Source: Ohtaekwangia sp036568665 | GTDB lineage: Bacteria > Bacteroidota > Bacteroidia > Cytophagales > Cyclobacteriaceae | Assembly (NCBI RefSeq): GCF_036568665.1 | Contig: NZ_DATCSD010000419.1 | Span: 1 to 7,423 of the forward strand | Direction of reading: 5' to 3' | DNA length: 7,423 nucleotides | Part shown: piece by piece, positions 7,288 through 7,423 of the stretch | Layout of the letters: the number at the start of each line of letters is the position of its first letter | How positions within the stretch are numbered: position 1 is the stretch's first letter | The notes under the pieces: generated by a model | Databases searched by the model: none | Told to the model about the DNA's origin: nothing | The model's input: the letters and a program-made list of their open reading frames with translations, nothing else | Program-made: the position numbers and the translations under genes

Positions 7288-7423
7288 ATGACTTCGCGCG
7301 AACAACTTCAAAAGACCTTCGAGCTGATTAAACTGGAGCGGCAGGCAGACCTGGAATATTACCGGCAGAAAATTTTACTTCGTTCGTTACACGAGCGGAC
7401 GAAAGAAGGCACTACGTGGTATC
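7288..7423 (+). CDS. Probable SF1 (DNA2/IGHMBP2-like) helicase, N-terminus only (truncated by window edge)
   Basis: An open frame starts at ATG 7288 and runs 45 codons to the right edge. The visible product is charged and probably helical: MTSREQLQKTFELIKLERQ, then ADLEYYRQKILLRSLHER, then TKEGTTWY at the edge. The pattern of an ELxKxERxxDLxxY helix, an xxLxER segment and a KEGxxWY turn is what I recall at the start of Bacteroidota AAA-domain proteins of the SF1 DNA2/IGHMBP2 helicase group, roughly 630 residues long. No ATPase motif lies within the window, so this is recognition of an N-terminal pattern only. The gene follows the lipase gene on the same strand after 92 bp containing two inverted repeats. 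No Shine-Dalgarno is evident before the ATG; the upstream bases are AACTCAA. That it is a real coding start is likely; the family is moderately sure. Confidence 0.6.
   Translation, partial: MTSREQLQKTFELIKLERQADLEYYRQKILLRSLHERTKEGTTWY

Noticed and set aside
1..7423. tRNA, rRNA, CRISPR arrays or insertion sequences
   Set aside because: No cloverleaf, regularly spaced repeat or transposase-like frame was seen; nearly all of the window is explained by four protein genes.

Overview
The window looks like chromosomal DNA of a member of the Bacteroidota, possibly Cytophagales-like. The phylum call rests on three things: an AddB-type protein of the variety usual there (N-terminal pseudo-helicase opening with FPNRRAALYF and no Walker A), starts without convincing Shine-Dalgarno sequences, and mid-range base composition with heavy ATA use. 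The order-level guess is inference only. No RNA genes, insertion sequences, CRISPR arrays or phage genes were seen, and base and codon use look even across the window.

Layout. Positions 1-1547 (minus strand) hold the N-terminal half of an AddB-like PD-(D/E)XK nuclease / inactivated helicase, cut by the left edge. It overlaps by 4 nt (ATGA) the end of the complete upstream gene at 1544-4753 (minus), an AddA-like UvrD-family helicase with an intact C-terminal RecB-type nuclease. The two form a translationally coupled pair that should make a RecBCD/AddAB-type machine for resecting double-strand DNA ends. A 153-bp divergent intergenic region (4754-4906) separates this operon from a rightward gene at 4907-7195. 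That gene encodes a 762-residue protein with about seven predicted membrane segments in its N-terminal part and a patatin-like serine lipase domain in its C-terminal half. After a 92-bp gap with two strong inverted repeats, a second rightward gene begins at 7288 and is cut by the right edge. Its 45 visible residues resemble the N-terminus of Bacteroidota SF1 (DNA2/IGHMBP2-like) helicases.

Functionally, the left half is double-strand-break repair and foreign-DNA degradation, the middle gene is a membrane-anchored putative phospholipase of unknown role, and the right edge is probably another nucleic-acid helicase. Nothing in the sequence proves that the lipase works with the DNA enzymes. This looks mostly like ordinary chromosome. 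The points most worth a second look are the lipase's architecture and topology, hairpins placed directly before two start codons, and a strong context bias that puts the Ile codon ATA after codons ending in T.
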